Assembly (NCBI GenBank): GCA_951799425.1
Contig: OX637393.1
Span: forward strand, 16,635,744-16,699,743
From: Ilex aquifolium
Lineage: Eukaryota; Streptophyta; Magnoliopsida; Aquifoliales; Aquifoliaceae
DNA: 64,000 bases
Direction: 5' to 3'
The translations under genes and the position numbers were made by a program. Position 1 is the stretch's first letter. Each line of letters begins with the position of its first letter. This document shows positions 1-10,015 of the stretch, one piece after another. Under the pieces are notes generated by a model. That model was not told where the DNA came from and did not search any database. It was given only the letters and a program-made list of their open reading frames with translations.

Positions 1-339
1 AAAGGTATGGTATTTGGATCTCATTTCGTTTGGGTTTATAAAATAATTTCTTTTATTTGGTATGAGTATGAGTCTACTATTAGAGAAAAAATTTAAGTTA
101 TTTTTATCCAAAATTAAATTAAAATCTAAAAATAAAGTCAGGACTGGAGTTGGTCTTACAAAAATACTATTCTTTTGATGGTAATAACACTATATTTTAT
201 TTTATTTAATGGGTGGAGATGATCTAGAATCGAAATAATTCATGTGCTTAACCCAAAAAAGAAAAAAAAAACGAATCATGTGGTCCACATGGCATGTTGC
301 GTTCAAAACAACAGGCGTTTCCATCCACGGTTTTCTGCA

Positions 340-551
340 GCGCAAACAAAACTTGCACCATTTATTATAAAACGGGCCAGATTACAAGGATAGAAAAATT
401 TGTATCATCAGTACTAGAGAAAGAGGTTAAAAGAGAAGCATTAAATATTTCAGTCAGTTTTGGTCCCCATGAATAACCGATGGAGCTGATTTCACTTCAA
501 AAAATGGCGATTTCAGCGAAGCAATCCTGATTCCCTTTCACTTGAGCTTCT
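340..551 (+). promoter_or_regulatory. Putative promoter and 5'UTR exon 1 of the HAD-hydrolase gene
   Basis: A TATA box (tataaaa, 366-372) is followed by about 180 bases without a long reading frame, and a plausible donor (CTTCTGG followed by GTTTGTTC) begins at 552. The next host CDS downstream on this strand is the HAD gene, whose ATG exon has a plausible UTR acceptor near 11066. I infer a leader exon spliced over a roughly 10.5-kb intron. There is no transcript evidence, and the leader could belong to an unrelated non-coding transcript. Confidence 0.35.
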
Positions 552-2189
552 GGGTTTGTTCTTAATCACTATTTCTCTTTAATGGCTGTCTTTTCTTTAA
601 AACAATTTGTGGGTATGCGAAAATTCGAGCTGATTCTGACAAAATCTGATCTGACGATCTTCATTTCTTTGTGTGTGTGCTGTGTCTATGCAGGCGCACC
701 AGAGACATTTTAAAATTTATGTTTTTGTAGGTTCACCATGTTTACCAAAGATTTTAGTGTATGAATCTGAATCTATAATTTTTTTTTGAGAGATGATATC
801 TGTATTGTTGTCCATTGAATTTTTTTACCATTGTTTCAGTTGGATTTAGTGTTCAATGAGAAGTTATTGCTTTTGGGTCTCTGAGAGCTTCTTTTTTTTT
901 TTTTTGGTCTGGGTCTCTGAGAGCTTTGAATGCTACTTTCTTCTAAGTTTGAGGTGCTGACTGTAAAATAATACCCGATTTCCTCAGTTAAATGTGGTAT
1001 CACATTCTGAATAATCCATAGTTTCATAACATTTTCTTAGTCACATTCTGAAGTAAGTACTAATGCACTGGTTTATTTGATCTGATAGCCTATCAAACTA
1101 AACAATATTAGGGAATTCAAATCATAAATGTAATCAGTCTGGCCCTTAAGTGGCATTGTCCATCATTCGACACAACCTTTTATTTTTCTTGTTAGTTGGA
1201 AATATTTACTAATAGAATGTCTAAATTGGTTTGGAGCCTTGGTAGTTAAGTACTTACAAGCCTTGGTAGTAAGGAGTACAAGGCTTGTAAATATTTCATT
1301 GAATATTTACTAATAGAACATTATTTAAGAAAAATATTTTCTTGTTCATTGAATTCTACACTTGTATATACTCGCACCTCTGAGAAGCGATTTGGCATTT
1401 ATTTGGGAACAGGAATATCGTTATTCTAAGTGACTTCAAATGTTCCTTGAAGTCCGGGTTTGTAGTTAACTTCTATTGTCTCTGGTTATCTCCCTATCAA
1501 TTATTTGTTTGATGGTCATCTACAAAAAAAAATTAGTTTGCTCGTCATCCTCTTCTAGTTCAGTTGGTCCATTTTCTGTTTTTCGCTTCTGCAAAGTGCA
1601 AACTAAATAAGGTCTTTGCACATAGAATTGTATGCAAAATGGCCAGTATATGTATGCAGTTCAATTTGTCAGAAGATTCCCACAATATGATTTACCCTAT
1701 GAAATAGAGCTTCTTTTGTCCCCCCTGGTTTTATTCAATTTGACTTGTGGAATCCTTCACATTTGGACTGGAGTTGGTGCTCTTTGTATGGCATATTGTC
1801 ATCTTGGGTTATGTCTCAATTTACTTTTTGACTCTTCCTTGGAGACTGCTAGAGACTCAATGCTAAGACAAACATTCTAAACTCCGTATTGCAGATATTG
1901 GTGTTCATACAGAATCAGAAAAAGGGAAAGGGAGCCCAACCCATGTGCACAATTTGAGAAAACTGTAAAAGATCTTTAAACCATAATTGGCTTAAGATGA
2001 AACATTGAAAAGCCAAGAAAATGAGAGAGGAAAGATGAAAAAAGAGGAAAAAGGAAGGGGGGGGTGTCAACTGTGAAAACTTAGATTAAAAGAAGAGAAT
2101 TCATATGTAGAAAAGGAAGAGAGAAGAAATATAATATTCCATGCTAACAATAACTAGTAACAATAAACACTATGTATAAAACCCTACTA
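552..2189. other. Non-coding stretch, probably 5'UTR-intron sequence
   Basis: No convincing gene is visible. The stretch is T-rich, as plant introns are. An open frame at 1632-1880 (82 codons) has no recognisable domain. A 12-base perfect inverted repeat at 1254-1265 and 1279-1290 is flanked by direct copies of a 17-base sequence (1201-1217 and 1302-1318). Confidence 0.4.
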
Positions 2190-2251
2190 CAAGAGAAAGA
2201 CTAAAATACCCCTAATGATAAATAAACGTAAATATAAATACAATATTAACA
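2190..2251 (-). repeat. 3' LTR remnant of the outer copia
   Basis: Ends in ...attaaca and matches 9954-10015 almost base for base over 62 bases. The purine tract on its inner side marks it as the 3' LTR of a minus-strand element. The rest of the LTR is diverged or lost. Confidence 0.7.
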
Positions 2252-2264
2252 CCGTCCCTCAAAC

Positions 2265-4532
2265 TCATGATGTGACAGTAGGAAGTATTGAGAGTTTGTC
2301 AAGAAGAAAATGAAACGCAATATAGTGTGAGTCTGTGAGGCTTCGTGAAAAAATCAGCCAATTGCATAGTAGAATAAACAAACGGTAAGGAAATAGTCCC
2401 AAGCAGAAGATGGTGGCGCACAAAATGATAGTCAAACTCGATATGTTTAGTTCACTCGTGGAAAATAGAATTGTGTGCAATTTGAATAGCACTCTTGTTA
2501 TCACAATACATAGAAGTAGGAGCAGAAAAAGAAACTCTGAGATCAGTAAGTAACCATCTCAACCAAACTATCTCTGACGTGGTAGTAGCCAAAGCATGAT
2601 ATTTAGTCTCAGCAGTGGAACGAGCGACATCAGTTTGTTTCTTGCTCCTCCAAGAAATTAGAGAATCACCCAAAAAGATACAAAAACCAGTTGTGGATTT
2701 ACGATCCATGACATCACTTGCTCCATTAGCATCAGAATAGGTACGAAACTCCAAAGAAGAAGTGGAAGAGAACAACAAACTCTTATATAAAGTGCCCCGA
2801 AGATAATGCAAAATACGGAGAACTACACCCAGTGAACTGTAGTAGGAGAAGAGACAAATTGACTCACAACATGAACAACATAAACGTAATGGGATCAACC
2901 AAACTACCAACAAGAATCTGATGCATAGTGGGATCAACCAAAGGGACACCATTAGTAGAAGTGTAATGTGCATTAAGCTCGAGAGGAGTCTCAACAGTCC
3001 GAGAATCTGTTAATTGAGCCCTATCGATAACATTAGCCGCATACTCTGACTGAGAAAGAAGATAACCCTTAGGTGATAAAGTTATTTCAATGCCAAAAAA
3101 AAACAAAGGAGGCCGAGATTCTTCATCTCAAACTGTTGTTGTAAATGGGCTTTCAAAACTGAGATGCCATCATAATCATCATTAGAAATAATCATATCAT
3201 CAACATATAGGAGAAGAACAATCGGACCAGCAAAAGTAGACCGAAGAAAAAGAACATAATCATGATTACCGGAATGAAAACCCAAGTCATAGATTACAGT
3301 AAAGAACTTCTCAAACGACGCCCGAGGAGTCTATTTGAGATCATACAAAGCTTTTTTAAGTTTGCATACCTCACCCGAAGTGTGATGGAGACCTGGGGGG
3401 AGCCATAAAAACCTCTTCAGCCAATACGAACGGTGGTCATCTTTGCAATTGCTCATAATCAATATCATATTCTTGAGACTTGTGCAAAACCCTTGGCAAC
3501 CAATGTGGCCTTATATCTTTCAACTGAACCATCAGCATTAGTTTTAATCTTATAAACCCACCGATAACCAATAACACGCTTAACAGTAAGTAAAGGCACA
3601 AGATTTCATATCCCAGTTCTATGTAGTGTAGAAAGTTCTTCATTCATAGTCTGTTGCAAAATAGGATCAAGAATAGCTTCTTTGTAGGAGGTAGGTTCAA
3701 ATAGAGAGTGAATAGAAGATAAAAAGGAACAAAAATCAAAAGAATAACAAGTGTGAGAAAAACCAAGGCGATTAGGACACTTATGAATACGCTTTGGATA
3801 GCGAGAAGAAGGAGGATCCATGTCATCAGAAGTCGATGAAAACTTGGTTGAAAGAGGTGTAGGTATTGTCCCAGTAAAAGAATTAGTATTATTCTTGCGA
3901 GAATAAGTGTGAACAATAAAAGGAGGCAAAACTGAAGAAGAGAAAAACTGAGATGAAGAACGAATGTTAGAGATGAGCATGTCAAGAATGTAAGAATCAC
4001 TAGAAATATCATCACAGAAAGGATCAAAGTAAATCTAGTCTGATTTATTAAATGTGTTAGAAGCAGTAGGAATGGAAAAGAAAGGAATGTGCTCAAGAAA
4101 AACCACATGCCTAGATACATACAATCTTTTTGTAATAGGGTCATCACAACGATACCCTTTTTGGCCTTCTCCATACCCAAGAAAAACACACATAGTAGAA
4201 CGAGTAGACAACTTATTTCGTTTAGCTTTATGAAGAAGAACAAAACAAGTACAACTAAAGACACACAATGAAAAGTAGTCAGGAGGTTTACCATATAACC
4301 GTTCAAAGGAGAAACACTCGAAGTAATAATAGTTCCATCAGATCTCAACAGATCAAGAAAATCAATATATCTGTATTCTCCACCCAAACCCAAGACATTT
4401 AATAACTGTAGAATATTGTGTGTGAAGCATGGCACGAACAGCAGAAAAGATTGAGAAAAATTCAGATCTCCAACAATATCGGGTATAATCATCAATAAAA
4501 GAAACATAGTATCGAGACCCCTTTTTGGTGGT
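2265..4532 (-). pseudogene. Outer copia pol, left half (integrase, RT, RNase H)
   Basis: Reading leftward from 4530 the minus strand begins with an integrase core segment (TTKKGSRYYVSFIDDYTRY), then an integrase tail (STRSTMCVFLGYGEGQKGY, 4035-4268). RT pieces follow (LLLYVDDMIISN at 3082-3285; FFGIEITLSPKGYLLSQSEY at 2864-3106). RNase H has the DRKSTTGFCIFLG and CDNKSAIQIAHN motifs (2452-2994). The frame changes several times and stops interrupt every domain, so no polyprotein can be made. It is the downstream half of the gene at 9044-9720, separated only by the inner copia. Confidence 0.8.
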
Positions 4533-4700
4533 TGTTAAGTTTGGAGGATTAACATAATATTAGAGAGAAAGAGAGAGGTTAAAAACTTAACCTAGCTCTC
4601 ATACATCACTTGTATTTATAGTTAACTCACAATAATAATAATTACACATACACCCTCTTACTATAGACAATTTACACATACTACCCTAATACTCTTAACA
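4533..4700 (-). repeat. 3' LTR of the young copia
   Basis: 168 bases, identical to 8876-9043, with TG...CA ends. The adjacent polypurine tract at 4701-4712 identifies it as the 3' LTR of a minus-strand element. Confidence 0.95.
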
Positions 4701-4707
4701 CTCCCCC

Positions 4708-7700
4708 TCAAGCTGGACTATATATATCATATAATACAAGCTTGGAACAAATCGCTGTAAGACGTGTACGACTCAATGCTTTGGTAAACATATCTGCAAG
4801 CTGATCTTCAAATTTCACAAATGGAGTTGTAATCTCCCCAGCTACTATCTTGTCCCGAATAAAGTGACAATCAACCTCAATATGTTTGGTTCTCTCGTGA
4901 AACACAGGATTGGCAGCGATATGGATAGCTGCCTGGTTGTCACAGAACAACTGTAAAGGATGTTGAATTGGAAGTCCAATTTCCTGGAGAAAGTGTAGTA
5001 ACCAAGTCAACTCACTCGTCGTATGTGCCATTGCCCTATACTCAGCTTCAGCACTGGATTTCGCTACCACAGATTGTTTCTTACTTTTCCATGAGACAAC
5101 GTTACCTCCTAAGAAAGTACAATAACCAGTGGTTGATCTCCGATCAGAAGGAGAGTCAGCCCAATCAGCATCTGAGAAACCTTCCACTCTAAGATGTCCA
5201 TTAGCTCGATATAACAATCCAAGTCCAGGAGCTCGTTTGAGATATCGCAGAATACGAGTAACTGCCTCCCAATGTGGTACTCTAGGATACCCCATGAACT
5301 AACTTACTATACTGACTGCATAAGAAATATCCGGTCGAGTAATAGTGAGATAATTGAGCTTTCCAACCAATCTGCGATACCGACCCGGATTCTCAAATAG
5401 TGCACCATCATCCATCAATAGTTTCTGATTCGGATCCATAGGAACATCAATAGGCCTGCCACCCAGCAAACCTGCTTCCTCTAGCATGTCAAGCACATAT
5501 TTCCTCTGGGATAAACAAATACCTTGTTTAGATCGAGCCACTTCAATACCCAAGAAATACCTGAGTTTTCTCAAATCCTTAGTGTGAAATCGATCCTGCA
5601 AGAATACTTTTAACTTGGCAATCCCCTCAGAATCATTCCCAGTAATCACAATATCATCTACATAGACTACCAATAGCACATATCCAGCATCTATCTGTCT
5701 ATGAAATACAGAATGATCTGTCTGACATCGAAGAAGACCAAACTCCAAAACTGCATCTGAAAACTTACCAAACCATGCCCTCGGTGACTGCTTCAAACCA
5801 TACAAAGATTTCTTTAACCGACATACACTCTTACTATACTCCCCCTGAGCAGTAAACCCAGGTGGCTGCTCCATGTATACCTCTTCAACCAAGTCACCAT
5901 GTAAGAAAGCATTCTTGACGTCTAACTGAAACAAGGGCCAATCAAGATTAGTAGCTAAAGAAATCAAGATACGAACAGAGGAAATTTTAGCAACAGGAGA
6001 GAAAGTCTCCTCATAATCAACACCATAAGTCTGAGTAAAGCCCTTTGCAACAAGCCGGGCTTTGAGACGTTCCACAGAACCATCCGGATGAAACTTAACA
6101 GTATACACCCAACGACAACCAACAGTTCGTTTACCAGGAGGTAAAGGAACGAGATCCCAAGTCCCATTATGATGTAAGGCATCCATCTCATCCTCCATAG
6201 CTTTCCTCCAACCCGGATCAGATAATGCATCCTGTAAACGCTTAGGAATAGATATAGTAGATAATTGAGAGGTAAAACAAGAGAAGACAGGAGATAAGAC
6301 ATCATATGAAACAAAATGAGCAATGGGATGATTAGTAACACACGAACGAGTACCTTTTCGAAGAGCAATAGGTAGAGAGTCTAAATTACCTGATGGACCA
6401 GGATCAGCAGACGGCAAGGAAGACGGTACAGGCACCTCAGTCGATGGGCGAGGACGGCGAGAGTAGACACGGAGAGGTAAAGTAGATGGCAACACAATGG
6501 GCAGCGGAATATCTGAAGTACATGGTGATACAGGAGATGACCCAAAGTCCAGATCCAAAGGCTGAGAAGGTGCTGAAAAATATGGAACAGATTCCTCAAA
6601 CGTGACATTGGCACTAGTAAAGTATCGTCGCAGAAAAGGACTGTAGCAACGATACCCTTTCTGTGTGCGGGAATAACCAAGAAATACACATTTGGTAGCT
6701 CGAGGGTCAAGTTTATCAAACCCAGGACCCAAATTGTGAACATAACAGACACAACCAAAAACCTTAGGTGGTAAGGAAAATAAGGGCTTACTAGGAAAAA
6801 TGACAGAATATGGACTTTGCCCATTTAACACAGAGGATGGCATACGGTTAATAAGATGACAAGCAGTAAGAACAGCATCACTCCAAAAATACCGGGGAAT
6901 ATTCATCTGGAATAACAAGGCACGGGTGACTTCCAACAAATGACGGTTTTTGCGTTCAGCAACACCGTTCTGTGGAGATGTGTAAGCACAAGAAGTCTGA
7001 TGAATAATGCCAGTTTTACTAAGAAAAGCTGAAAAAGGATCAGATTCATATTCCCGAGCATTATCAGAACGTAAAATACGTATACGACAACCATACTGAG
7101 TTTTTATTTCTTTACGAAAGGTCTCAAATATAGAGAATAATTCAGACCGAGCTTTCATCAAAAACAACCAAGTCACACGAGAATAGTCATCCACAAATGT
7201 CACAAAATAAGGATATTTATTAGATGAAATATTCTTTATTGGACCCCATACATCAGAATGTACCAACTCAAATGGACTAGACACACGATTATTAACTCGA
7301 GACTGAAATGATACACGGTGATGCTTACTAAGTTGACAAGCTTCACAAGGCAAAGATGACACACCACTAAGACTGGGAACTTGGCGCTTCAGATTCTGGA
7401 GAGAGGGATGTCCAAGACGACAGTGCCATTGAAAAGGAGACAACGAGGTCTGTAGAGCTCGAGTAGGTGAATCAAAGTCAAAGTAATATAGGCCACCAGC
7501 TTCATGTCCCGTACCAATCTTCCTCTTCGTCTTGAGATCCTGAAAGACACAATAAGAGGGATAAAAGGTTACAAAACAATTGAGAGAACAGGTAATCTTA
7601 CTAATGGAAAGTAAACTAAAAGGAAACTGAAGAACAAATAACACGGGAAATAGGGACATATCAAGACTCAAGTGAGTAGTCCCCAGACCTGAAACTTTAG

Positions 7701-8085
7701 AACAAGTACCATTAGCAAGAGTAACACTACGTGTGGAAGTAGCAGACTGATAAGTAGAAAAAACATTAGACGCACCAGTCATGTGGTCAGAAGCGCCAGA
7801 GTCTATGATCCAGGCACTACGAGTGGAGGAGGACAATAAACAAGTGGAAGCAATACCTGACTGGGCAAAAGTAGCAGTAGAGGGAGATGGGACAGCCTGT
7901 TGCCGGGACAATAGCTGAGCATACTCCTCTCGTGTAATAGTAACCAACCCAGTGTCTTGCTTAGGTTCCATAACAGTACAGCAAATAGGTGCTTGAACAC
8001 TAGACAAAACCTGAACCGGGTGTGAAACACCTGCTGGATAGACGAACCGGATCAGAGAAGGCTGAGGGATGCCTGAACCGGACAA
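4708..8085 (-). pseudogene. Copia pol polyprotein of the young element, one in-frame stop
   Basis: One minus-strand frame of about 1,125 codons interrupted only by TAG at 5299-5301. The first part (5299-8085, 928 codons) holds the aspartic protease (DSGASDHM, residues 95-102), GAG-pre-integrase with the HxxH-type zinc region (WHCRLGHPSL, about residue 220), integrase core (DDYSRVTW and SDNAREY) and reverse transcriptase (QLDVKNAFLHGD; YVDDIVI). After the stop the same frame continues (4708-5295) into RNase H (DADWADSPSDRRSTTGY; CDNQAAIHIAANPVFHERTK). The sense codon at the stop is probably CAG (Q), judged from relatives. Protease normally follows gag in one polyprotein, but here only a short linker precedes it. 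Enzymes could be made only by read-through or supplied by a relative. Confidence 0.92.
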
Positions 8086-8450
8086 GAAAGGCTACTGACT
8101 GCCTGAACCGGGCCAAGAAAACCTGCTGAAAGTCTGAACCGGACAAAAAAAGGGGGCTGGACCACTGAACCGGCCGTACTGAGGTTGCTGGACCGCTGAA
8201 CCGGAGTAAAACCGGTCTGAACCGAACGGAACCGGCCTTGCTGAGGCTGCTGGAAGCCTGAACCGGAGTGGTTTAGCCCTCTGGACCACTGAACCGGCCT
8301 CCTGGACCGCTGAACCGGTCTGGAACACTGAACCGGACCGGCTAGGGCTTCTGGATCACTGAACCGGACCGCTGAACCGGTCTGCAAAACCGGATTAGAA
8401 CCCTAAACCGGACCGGCTGGAGGTCCTGAACCGAAAATAAAATAATTTAG
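8010..8450 (-). repeat. ctgaaccgg minisatellite in the copia leader
   Basis: About twenty copies of ctgaaccgg, separated by short variable spacers such as 'tctggac' or 'ctgctg'. They sit where the gag gene of a complete copia would be and run into the first codons of the pol frame. Confidence 0.85.
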
Positions 8451-8544
8451 GGTTTCGGGCTTGACCCGATCTGATCCGGACCACCTTCGTCTTCTTCGAT
8501 TAGGGTTCCAGAGGACTCCTCTGGTCTTCGACGGCGCAAGGCAG

Positions 8545-8772
8545 CACAGCCTCACCACCACAGCACACCACCACCACACGACCACAGCACACCACCACCA
8601 CACACGATCACTACAGTCGATCGCGACTGCACCTCCACAACCACACGACCACAGCACACCACCACAACACAACCACAGCACACCACCACCACACGACCAC
8701 AGCACACCACCACCACACGCGATCACTACAGTCGATCGCGACTGCACCTCCACAACCACACGACCACAGCAA
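8545..8772. repeat. cacca/cacga-rich tandem repeat in the copia leader
   Basis: A run of caccaccacacgaccacag-type repeats. It contains two copies, 115 bases apart (from 8606 and 8721), of a segment beginning gatcactacagtcgatcgcg. Open frames here on both strands come from the repeat and encode low-complexity His/Thr/Pro or Val/Trp/Cys runs. Confidence 0.8.
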
Positions 8773-8863
8773 TCAACAAAACGGTGATCACAAACAGTAC
8801 CACCAGTACCAACAGTACGAACAAAAAATTAATTTATTTAGAATATATATTTATGATCGTATT

Positions 8864-8875
8864 GCTCTGATACCA
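8864..8875 (-). other. Primer-binding site (tRNA-iMet) of the young copia
   Basis: Minus strand TGGTATCAGAGC directly abuts the 5' LTR. It is complementary to the 3' end of plant initiator tRNA-Met, the usual copia primer. Confidence 0.9.
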
Positions 8876-9043
8876 TGTTAAGTTTGGAGGATTAACATAA
8901 TATTAGAGAGAAAGAGAGAGGTTAAAAACTTAACCTAGCTCTCATACATCACTTGTATTTATAGTTAACTCACAATAATAATAATTACACATACACCCTC
9001 TTACTATAGACAATTTACACATACTACCCTAATACTCTTAACA
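8876..9043 (-). repeat. 5' LTR of the young copia
   Basis: 168 bases, identical to 4533-4700. It lies upstream of the primer-binding site on the minus strand and should carry the promoter. The short length suits a small copia lineage. Confidence 0.95.
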
Positions 9044-9720
9044 GTGGCAATGGGAGCAGGACCGTCAAAAAGAGCAGAAAAGTAGTGGAACTATTCTTAA
9101 AAGGTAAAGTCATGAATTTGACACATTTACAACCACTACAATTAGAAATATCATGACTATTCAAATTTTCCAAAGCACCAGTAGAAACTAAAAACCTTAA
9201 ACAAGAACTTGAAATATGCCCTAAGATGAGAATGTCATAAATAAAACACCAAAGACTTAGGACTCAAATGAAAGGAAGAAAAATCAATAGAAGAAGCAAC
9301 CACAACTGGAACATGCATTTTCTCCAACACATACAGTCCTCCAACTCTATGGCCTGTCCCAATAAACTTCTTGGAATAAGGATCCTGCACAATACAACTA
9401 GTAGAAGAGAATTGAATAGTGTAACCAAGATCACAAAGTTGACTAATAGAAATCAAGTTCAAAGATAGTTAAGGAATACAATAAACATCAAAAAGAGATA
9501 AAAGTGAAGTAGTAATACATCCAACACCTGTTAACGACATGGGAGTACCATTAGCAGCCATAACACTAATAGAAGAAGGGGGAGATGATGTGGAAATAAA
9601 AAATGATGGATCATTAGTCATATGATGTGTAGCACCTCAATCAAACACCCAAGTGGACTGAGATATACTTAAAGGAGTTGATGAACATAAAAAAGAGATA
9701 AACCTATACTGAAACATCCA
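9044..9720 (-). pseudogene. Outer copia pol, right half (protease to integrase start)
   Basis: The minus strand shows a protease remnant at about 9600-9650 (ATHHMTND-like, with a stop in the active-site block), GAG-pre-integrase (MNLISISQLCDLGYTI; FIGTGHRVGGLYVLEK, 9235-9462) and the start of integrase ending GPAPIAT at the junction with the inner element. It continues at 4532 after the inserted copia. Confidence 0.75.
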
Positions 9721-9764
9721 TATATGTTGTAACTGGTGAATTTTCACTTTTCATAATTTGAAAT

Positions 9765-9890
9765 TTCTGAAAGTTTTGGGGCTGAATCTGAAATTTCAGG
9801 AACTTTAGGGGCTGAATCTGAAAGTTCAGGAATTTCAAGGGCTGAATCTAAAATTTCAGGAACTTCAGGGACTGAGTCTTTAATTTCTGA
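9765..9890 (-). repeat. 30-base tandem repeat in the outer copia leader
   Basis: Four units start at 9781, 9811, 9841 and 9871 (consensus gctgaatctgaaatttcagg plus ten bases). On the minus strand they encode a ten-residue Ser/Asp/Ala/Pro repeat (SDSAPKVPEI type) inside ORF 9744-10049. They occupy the place of gag. Confidence 0.8.
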
Positions 9891-9953
9891 AACTTTGAAT
9901 AGCAAACACCGTAGCAGAAAACCTTTGGTACCATGATCCAAGCTTACAATGCC

Positions 9954-10015
9954 CAAGAGAAAGACTAAAGTACCCCTAATGATAAATAAACGTAAATATA
10001 AATACAATCTTAACA
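9954..10015 (-). repeat. 5' LTR remnant of the outer copia
   Basis: About 62 bases matching 2190-2251 with a few substitutions. Just inside it (9920-9935) ctttggtacca resembles a decayed tRNA-Met primer-binding site followed by TG. Confidence 0.65.

Larger units (their letters stand above)
4533..9043 (-). mobile_element. Young, nearly intact Ty1/copia retrotransposon (gag-less)
   Basis: A 4511-base element on the minus strand with two identical 168-base LTRs (4533-4700 and 8876-9043), each starting tgttaag and ending cttaaca on plus. Inside the right LTR the minus strand reads TGGTATCAGAGC, the plant initiator-tRNA-Met primer-binding site. Inside the left LTR lies a polypurine tract (TTGAGGGGGAG). 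Flanking 5-mers are gtggt and gtggc (4 of 5 match). Removing the element and one duplication rejoins the outer copia integrase frame. Pol is complete except for one in-frame stop, but no gag capsid or zinc knuckle exists; that place holds tandem repeats. Identical LTRs mean a very recent insertion. Confidence 0.95.
2190..10015 (-). mobile_element. Decayed Ty1/copia element, host of a nested younger copia
   Basis: On the minus strand, degenerate copia pol segments run right to left. Protease (altered active-site region, about 9600-9650) and GAG-pre-integrase (ORF 9235-9462, ending in a GTGHRVGGLY block) lie right of the inner element. Integrase core (4530-4270), RT (YVDD near 3205) and RNase H (DRKSTTGFCIFLG, 2700; tail to about 2270) lie left of it. 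The ends are short LTR remnants, 2190-2251 and 9954-10015, about 62 alignable bases each. A polypurine run (TTGAGGGACGG on minus) abuts the left one and a degraded tRNA-Met-like site lies near the right one. Stops and frameshifts break pol repeatedly, and gag is not recognisable. Confidence 0.85.

Noticed and set aside
3644-4507. 287-codon minus-strand open frame
   Set aside because: Hydrophobic Leu/Phe-rich composition; it is a shifted frame over the decayed copia integrase, whose true motifs (STRSTMCVFLGYGE) lie in another frame.
5964-6824. Minus frames of 134 and 147 codons
   Set aside because: Out-of-frame shadows of the 928-codon copia pol frame.
8403-8787. Open frames on both strands (about 108-118 codons)
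   Set aside because: Products of the cacca/cacga repeat in the copia leader; low-complexity His/Thr or Val/Trp/Cys runs.
8864-8875. tRNA-Met-like sequences (also at 26651, 26737, 52205, 55543, 61664)
   Set aside because: Only the 12-base 3'-end complement is present, next to LTR ends; these are primer-binding sites, not tRNA genes. No cloverleaf with A and B boxes was seen in the window.
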